This document shows, piece by piece, positions 57,752 through 64,000 of a stretch of 64,000 nucleotides of DNA. This DNA is from Hyaloscypha bicolor E (taxonomy: Eukaryota; Ascomycota; Leotiomycetes; Helotiales; Hyaloscyphaceae). A program made the translations under genes and the position numbers. The notes below the pieces were generated by a model. It had not been told where the DNA came from, ran no database searches, and saw only the letters and a list, made by a program, of their open reading frames with translations. Numbering within the stretch: position 1 is the first letter of the stretch; each line of letters opens with the position of its first letter. Where the stretch lies: positions 2,579,750-2,643,749 of the forward strand of contig NW_020194589.1 of NCBI RefSeq assembly GCF_002865645.1, written 5' to 3'.

Positions 57752-60063
57752 GGCAGCTAGGATGACAGTGCTTGACGTGAAATTTCTTCGAGGCTCTGCT
57801 CTTGAAAAGGATGCTCGAATGACAGCTTTGGGACCCAGAGTCTCGGCACGGAAAGCACTCTTAGTACGTCGAAAGATCAACGAGATCATTCAAAATCTCC
57901 AGCCTTGCTGTGACTTCCGTTTTGGAAATGGGGATTCTGTTCTTATTAATTCCTCGATTAAGTAAGGCGCGATCACTGATCCATCGATCTGATATCAGAT
58001 TTCAGAAGAAGGCACAACCTGTCATCTATATAGCGCCAATCCGGGTCCCACTCGAGAAAGCATTCGTAACACAATACCAATAGAAAAAGGGCATGACTTC
58101 AGCTGAACTTTGATCACCACCACCTGCGCCATTTATGGGTACATATGGTTGAGGTTGCACCACGCATCACAAGAGGCTCTCATTGATCAGACCCCCTGCC
58201 GGTTCCACCCAATGCAGCAGTGTAGGCGAGAGAGCCAATGCCTCACTCTCTTTGCCGACATCAAGCTTTGGATCCCGCAAAAAGCAAGCAGCTACAGGAA
58301 AATGCGAACGGAGGCATTGGAGGTGCTGCATGCAACGAAAATCACAATTCCGGGGACGCCGCTCAGCCTTGTGCTTTGCGCCACGGCGCCACGATTGTCC
58401 AACCACAATACGGGACTACATCCAATGGATTCAGATCACGAGAACTTCGCCTGCATGTCTCGATGGCTAGAAGTCCAAGAAAGACGAACTTTCTTCGCAC
58501 TACTATCCCAAGACTGCATCCCATGTGCCGGCTGGCCCGACAAAAGCCTCTGCCATTCTCGTACCCCGTCCGAAGACAGGCATGCCATGCACACCATCCT
58601 TCCTCGGCTGGAGAAAGAGAAAGATGTCGAGCCAAGTTGGGAAAGCTGCTCATTTAGCCTTTCCCGATTCGCGATTCCATCTCCGGCAAAGGAAAGAATA
58701 GAAATGTGATAGAAGCTCCAGCTGTACATGCACCGTTCCATAGTCTCACAACAATGTCTTAAAGGAGCGAGGGAGGGATGTACCGATGTTGGGGTCTCGG
58801 AACAGGCTGAGTTATCATCCTCAGACCTTATTATTGTAATTGCGGCACCAACGAGTCCGTTCCCCGGATTCTGCGCGGAAGGAGGGAGGGAGAACATGCA
58901 GAGGGTCACAGAAATGATCTAGAAGGAAGCCACAGCGTCGTAGAGCTTACGTTTAACGTGCTTCCAGTGCATCGGCTGGAAGAAGTCAATTTCTGAGATC
59001 TGGCGCTGGCTGGCTGGGGCTGGCTGGGGCTTTCGGAGATCGGGGTGCCTCCCGGCAGATAGAGTTGCATGCTCATCAAGAGCCTATTGGAGGATGAGGA
59101 GGATAAGGGACGTTCCTGCGGTTAGAGCATGTTCTTCGGAACCTTGTTTAGATGCAGAGAAGGCTGGGAAGTAGGGAGGGGAGCATGTCAATCGTGGTGA
59201 GTTTTCGTTTTGTCTGTACAGTACATACAGCATTAATTCGATGCTCCTGTTTGCAAGCTCAGCCAATCGACCATGAACCTTACCATCCGTCCGTCATCAC
59301 CCCTTTTTGCCGCCCGTGTTTGAAGGCCGTCTCCGTTGGCCCCCACACCCATGTTCATCCATTACCTTAAAACAACAGCGAAAAGAGCAATTGGTTCTCC
59401 TTTTCGCTCCGTCCTTCCGGTCAAGTGTTCATCATCATCATCCATCATCAAATCCGAAAGCAACCCAATCCCGCGCCATGCCGTGCCATTCAAGCAACCG
59501 AACAAGCCGAGCAAACAAATCAAGGTAATCCTGTATCGCTATCCAGCAATTGAAGAATCTCGACCGCTCCAGAGCAACCCTAGTCGAACAGGGATCGAAG
59601 CTTGAGCCATACCAGAAGGAAGGTCCAAACAAGGGCCAGCGAATGTATATATGAGATTGTTTGTGTATTATTGACAATCCGCAAAGAAGGGAAATTTTCA
59701 AATTCCGTGCCTTTGAAGTGTATAATTGAGAAAAGGAAAGATGTTTCGCGGAGGCATCCATTAATGCGTTTCGTGTTGTATCATGGAATCGTAACTCGTC
59801 TTGAGATTCGTGCCTCCGAGAAACATGAAATGGAAAATGGTGCAAGGAACAGCAATCCGCCCATATGCACCGGTGCAAAGGTAACAGACGGACCGAGAAA
59901 TGTAGCGAGATGCACAAATAGGTCCCGCCACTCCATATGTGGGTAATTTTTTACAGAAGATACTCGACAGAATATACTAGTACTTTTGGTTGTAAATTTT
60001 CGGGTCCGGTCCTGGTTTTGGAATATTTTATCCCTTTTGTGAAAAAAGCAAGGAAGGTGGCCA
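57752..60063. other. Intergenic region, 2.3 kb
   Basis: Promoter side of the DUF2235 gene and 3' side of the transcription factor gene. A GGCTGGCTGGGG repeat lies near 59005-59030. No gene or tRNA recognised; open frames on both strands overlap and look random. Confidence 0.6.
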
Positions 60064-63000
60064 TTATCCACGCTGGGTCACCGAGTCTTCAGCTCGGGCC
60101 CGCATGTGGTTGGCTTGTGTCTCCAGACTGCGTGCCATGAGGTGTGTTACTGGGAGAGAATTAGTGGAGAACATCAAAGAGTCGAACTTGAAATGCTTAC
60201 CAGGCCACACGGCGGCCTTATCTAGCATGTAGGCCGTGACTTTCAAAATCTTGCTTCCGTAGCCATTGTTATCTCCCACGGGTAGTCTCTGAGCAGCGTT
60301 CATCTGAGCAACGGCTCCCATGCCAGCTAGCTCGTAATTCATCTTGATCTCGGCACTGTTCAAAACTTCCTGGATCTTGCTGAGCAGCTTGCAGTCCTCT
60401 TCTTCGAGAAGCATGATGCCTGGCACTTGGCTGAGATCAATCTCATCCTTTCCAAGGATGCCCAGATAGCGGCCGACTCGTTCTTGAACTGTTGCCACCC
60501 ATTCCGCGAGTACTTGAGCACAATCGAAAGCGCACATGGCCGATTGCAACGGGAGCTCTCGAGACGTAAAGTCGGCAAAAGTCACCCCCAGCTTATCGGA
60601 CATTGAGAGCGAGTCTGCGGCATAAAAGGCGGCTTTGCGTAGGTGACGCTCACGCTTGGATGTCGAGACTGACTGGCTCATGTGAAGGGATCCTGGAGGG
60701 AGTCGACTAGCTTTGAACTCCGGCGAGGATGTCGATGTCGGAGGAGAATCAACGAAGACGGAACTGGTCGCAGACGTTTCGGATGGATCCGAAGATTCGG
60801 CGTTAGACTCGGGCGAATGCTCTGCGTGTTGGATTATTTCGCTACCGCGTGAGAGCTCTTCCGCCATTCCATCCCAGTCTCTTTGCCAGAACTTCTCTTT
60901 CGATCTAGAAAGATTTACGAATAATCTGACATAAGCAAGATCTAGAAGCGGGATGCTATCAGCAGAAAGCGGTCCGAATCCATACGGATTTGGTCGCTCT
61001 AGGCTGTGATGAGGATTGCTCGCCCACGCAGCTTGCCAAGCCTTCAGAGCTGGTTCGATATGGCGATGCATCTTCTCAGTCTCTTCGTTAGTCCAGACCC
61101 TGTTGTGGTGTCTTTGTCGTGTTTCCCAAATATAGTTGTGCAAGGCGTTGATCAAGACAAGACAACCAAATGTGCTCGGCTTCAGATCGCTCTGTTGACT
61201 GTATCAGCATTTGACTAAAAAATCCGGTCTCGCGGTTAACGATCCAACTGCTCTGCTAAAACTTACCTTCGGAAGATCTTGCATAATAGGAGATCCGAAC
61301 ATTTGCCCATGCGCGTTCTGTTGCTGCTGCTGCTGCTGTTGTTGTTGTTGTTGTTGCTTCTCACTGGTACGTAAGAGCTCGCCCAGAGCATCGTGGAAGG
61401 TAACATGATTGTGATCCGCCATCCTAGAACCACCTCTGGAATAAAAACTTTGTGCTGTATCGGCGGACCAGAATTCTTCATCACAGGGCAAATCCAACAT
61501 AATCTCCGAATTTGTCAACGCAGGCGTATGATTATATGCAGAAACCAGGAGACTTGACAGGATAAAAACGGCATAAAGAGTCCTCTTTCGCTCCTCAATG
61601 GTCTTCCAGTTGTACCATTCCTGCTGATCCTCTGGGATGTCACTCTTAGCTCTACCGGTATTCCAGTCTTCGGGAGACATCGATTCTTCGCCCATCTGGA
61701 CATCCTGGGTGGAACCATGCATAGACTGTGGTCTGAGCAATTCCGCAGCTCGAGCAAGGCTGACAAGAGCGGCACAATGAGTGCTAGCAATATCACCTGC
61801 AGTCTTGTCGCCACAGTTATGTCCATAGACAACGTTGAGTAACATTGCCTGAACAAGCCAAACTGGCGTATGTACAGAGTTCTCAGGAGACCGGCGGCCA
61901 TGGTCATGACTAGCTTTCCGGTGATCCGCCTTTCGAACATCGGCCTTACGTCGCTCTTCCAGGTAGAGTTGAATCATCTTCTTCGCTGACTCGAACAAGT
62001 CTTTCGACTGGACTTGCTCCATCTCGTATAATGCACCAATCGCCGCCATAGAAAGGATGAGGCAACCCCGTCCACCGATGAGGCCGGCATGACCTCTGCC
62101 ATCATTCCCGTAAGTCGGAACGTCAAAAGAAAGAGTCGGAATATGAAGAAATGGTAAGTGGGGTTGGAAGTAGCGAATGTAAGCTCCAACATAACGTTGA
62201 AGATCGTGTGTGCCTGGGAAAAAGTCAGAATTATTTGTATCTCCAAAAACGAAGCTTTGGAATCCAAGAATAGCACTCTCGGCATGGATGCTTCGAGCAA
62301 CTTTTGTTTCGAAACTCATGGGCCTGCATTGATGCCAAGACATGACTTACTGGGAAGGTTACGTGTTGCATCACTAGCGATACTCGCTCGTCCGGGGAAA
62401 TGAGGGGAAAGAGGTGAGCTGGTTGCTGGAAAGGAATATTTTCGGCTTCCGAATGGCGTACACGGTGCGAGAGCAGCAAGGAGAGCTTGTCGGGTGGAAT
62501 CTGTAATTGTGGCGAGCGGCAGAATAGAACTCGTGCTCCCATTCATCGAGATTGGGGTTTCCGGCCCGAGATTCATTGGTGGGTGAAAGCTTTGAGTCGT
62601 GATACCCGGCATCAGAGATGGACTTAACGAGCTCATGGATGGTGGTGGTGTCGAGAAATAGGGGTCGTTCGCATTTCTGTGAGGCAGGCTATGGGGAGAC
62701 ATAGGCCCACCGTTCATCATATCATGGAATCCTGTATGACCAAGGTCCATAGCAAACGGATTGGGTGTCATAAGAGGAGGAGCCATCATTGACTGTTGCC
62801 ACATGGATGCCGAAGACTGTGCTGGGTTGTTTGAACCATCCAACATGACTTCGCTGATACCACTCTGACTAGCAGTGCTTATAGCAGAGGGTGAGGATCC
62901 ATCGAGTGCCTGGTCATTGGCGTCGTGGAATGACATTTGATGTTCAAATCCATTCATCCAGTCAAAGTTTTCTTCCAAGGTTTGACTTGCAGACATATCT

Positions 63001-63976
63001 GGAAAAGCGTGGTGATATGGTGATGCAGTATCAATTACCATCGACTGCGGGGAATCATTGTAGTGCAATGCATTCGGGTTTATCGTAGAGCCTGGGCCAC
63101 CAAAGAGCAGGCGCTCAAAATCCACCTCTGAATAGCCGTGGACAGGTGCAGTTCTGAGACCCCCTCCGAAATCCAAGTTGTTAAAACCATGTGTTTCTAG
63201 CTTTGGAAGCCCATGCTGCATACCCCGCTGCCCTAGAGCAGAAGACATCCCACCGAAATGATAATCATTTTGCATGGGAGGTCCGGGTAGACTTGGATGA
63301 CGGCTGTGGGTTGCTTGAAGGTTAGCTCTTTGGACATTGACATCTACAGCTGCCATCATCTGCATACGGGTTCCGTCAACATGGCCGATTGTATTGGCTC
63401 TTGGCCTCATTGTCGCGGCCTGATGTCCATTGGCAATGGAGCCTTTTCGTACTCTGTTTGGACCGGCAGTGCTGCTCGCAGCACTCTCTCTTCGGTTTCT
63501 TGGTCTCGAAGAGGGCGTGGTCGTCATATGGAGTTTCTGCTGGTGCCGCAGTAAAAGGTCCCGGCGGGCAAAGCACCTCGCACATTCTGGACATTCGAAT
63601 GGCTTCTCCTTGGTATGTGATCTCTCATGACGCTTGAGATGCTCTAAACGGGCGAAGCATCTTTGGCAAGTACCGCATACATGAGGTCTGGGTTTGTCGG
63701 TTTTGGGTGGGGGAAAGTTGTTGACGGCCTTGGAGCTCGTCGACGCACCTGGAGCAATGGATTAGCTCGGACTTCTACACATCGTAGGACAAGAGAAAAG
63801 CAATTTCAAGCTCAGCTCGTGCGCATTGCACCGCAGAAAGAACAAGCATTGGGAGATCGCATACCGTTCTCTCCATTGTTCATCCCACCATTGGCCGCAC
63901 CGCCACTGGATGACGTTGCTGTGGGCATAACGAGAGGCTGTTGCTGCGGATGTTGAGCTGTGGAGTCGCTCAGCAT
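60064..63976 (-). CDS. C2H2 zinc finger transcription factor with fungal TF domain (Adr1-like)
   Basis: Five minus-strand exons: 63976-63865, 63748-62351, 62213-61267, 61191-60201, 60149-60064 (1177 aa). Two adjacent C2H2 fingers of the Adr1/AmdX type: C62-C65-H78-H82 ([13 protein letters not shown]) and C90-C93-H106-H111 ([14 protein letters not shown]). A long Met/Ser/Pro-rich region follows. From about residue 504 ([26 protein letters not shown]) a fungal-specific transcription factor domain appears, extending to a 13-Gln tract (about residues 790-802), then a further helical region ending [14 protein letters not shown]. Family knowledge: such proteins regulate carbon and nitrogen utilisation. 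Targets here are unknown. ATG 63976 is 24 bases from the window end with no upstream in-frame stop, so the N-terminus may be incomplete. The 60150-60200 intron is a multiple of three. Confidence 0.88.
61318..61356 (-). repeat. Polyglutamine-encoding CAG/CAA tract
   Basis: Thirteen consecutive Gln codons, mixed CAG and CAA, within the transcription factor gene. The mixture of codons suggests some stability against slippage. Confidence 0.95.
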
Positions 63977-64000
63977 CGTCGTCCGAGATGGTCGTCGTCG

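Overview
This window comes from the nuclear genome of a filamentous ascomycete (Pezizomycotina). The evidence is: genes broken by short introns (mostly 46-140 nt) with CTAAC/CTGAC-like branch points and GT...AG ends; pyrimidine-rich leaders; and fungal families such as a Pho85-type Clg1 cyclin, an ArAE_2/DUF2421 transporter, a Dma1-like FHA-RING ligase, Las1, Trs31 and an Adr1-like C2H2 regulator with a fungal transcription factor domain. Class cannot be fixed from sequence alone; Leotiomycetes or a relative is a guess. All gene models were spliced by hand from reading frames, splice signals and family resemblance. Total coding length is a multiple of three in every model.

Layout. 1-6.1 kb: gene-poor, GC- and CT-rich sequence with microsatellites and a 63-base C homopolymer, leading into a Clg1-like cyclin (6.1-8.1 kb, +). 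8.9-10.4 kb: TesB-type acyl-CoA thioesterase (+). 10.4-14.3 kb: no gene, but a 595-bp non-autonomous inverted-repeat transposable element at 13530-14124. 14.3-18.4 kb: a 13-exon ArAE_2 membrane transporter (+) with micro-exons and a GC-AG intron. 18.4-21.3 kb: a decayed SAM-methyltransferase relic. 21.3-23.2 kb: an unknown small protein and a magnesium-chelatase-like protein (both -). 23.5-39.6 kb is dense housekeeping DNA: Vps16 (+), Dma1-like ligase (-), mitochondrial processing peptidase alpha (+), Sec14-like protein (+), Trs31 (+), an unknown 148-aa protein (-), ribosomal protein S29 (+) and NAD kinase (-). 39.6-46.2 kb: a second gene-free block. 46.2-49.2 kb: an unknown acidic-tailed protein and Las1 (+). 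49.9-52.1 kb: a sugar transporter (-). 54.0-54.7 kb: a DUF7053-like protein (+). 56.0-57.8 kb: a DUF2235 hydrolase (-). 60.1-64.0 kb: a C2H2/fungal-TF regulator (-) at the window edge.

There is no sign of a biosynthetic cluster, CRISPR array, phage or novel multi-gene system. The genes are mostly independent core functions. Four trafficking-related genes (VPS16, Sec14-like, TRS31 and, more loosely, the Dma1-like ligase) lie within 11 kb, but nothing in the sequence shows that this is functional clustering. The most unusual content is structural: the inverted-repeat element, the extreme poly-C tract, several micro-exons including an 11-nt one, a frame-preserving intron in the transcription factor, and a 9-nt last coding exon in the S29 gene.
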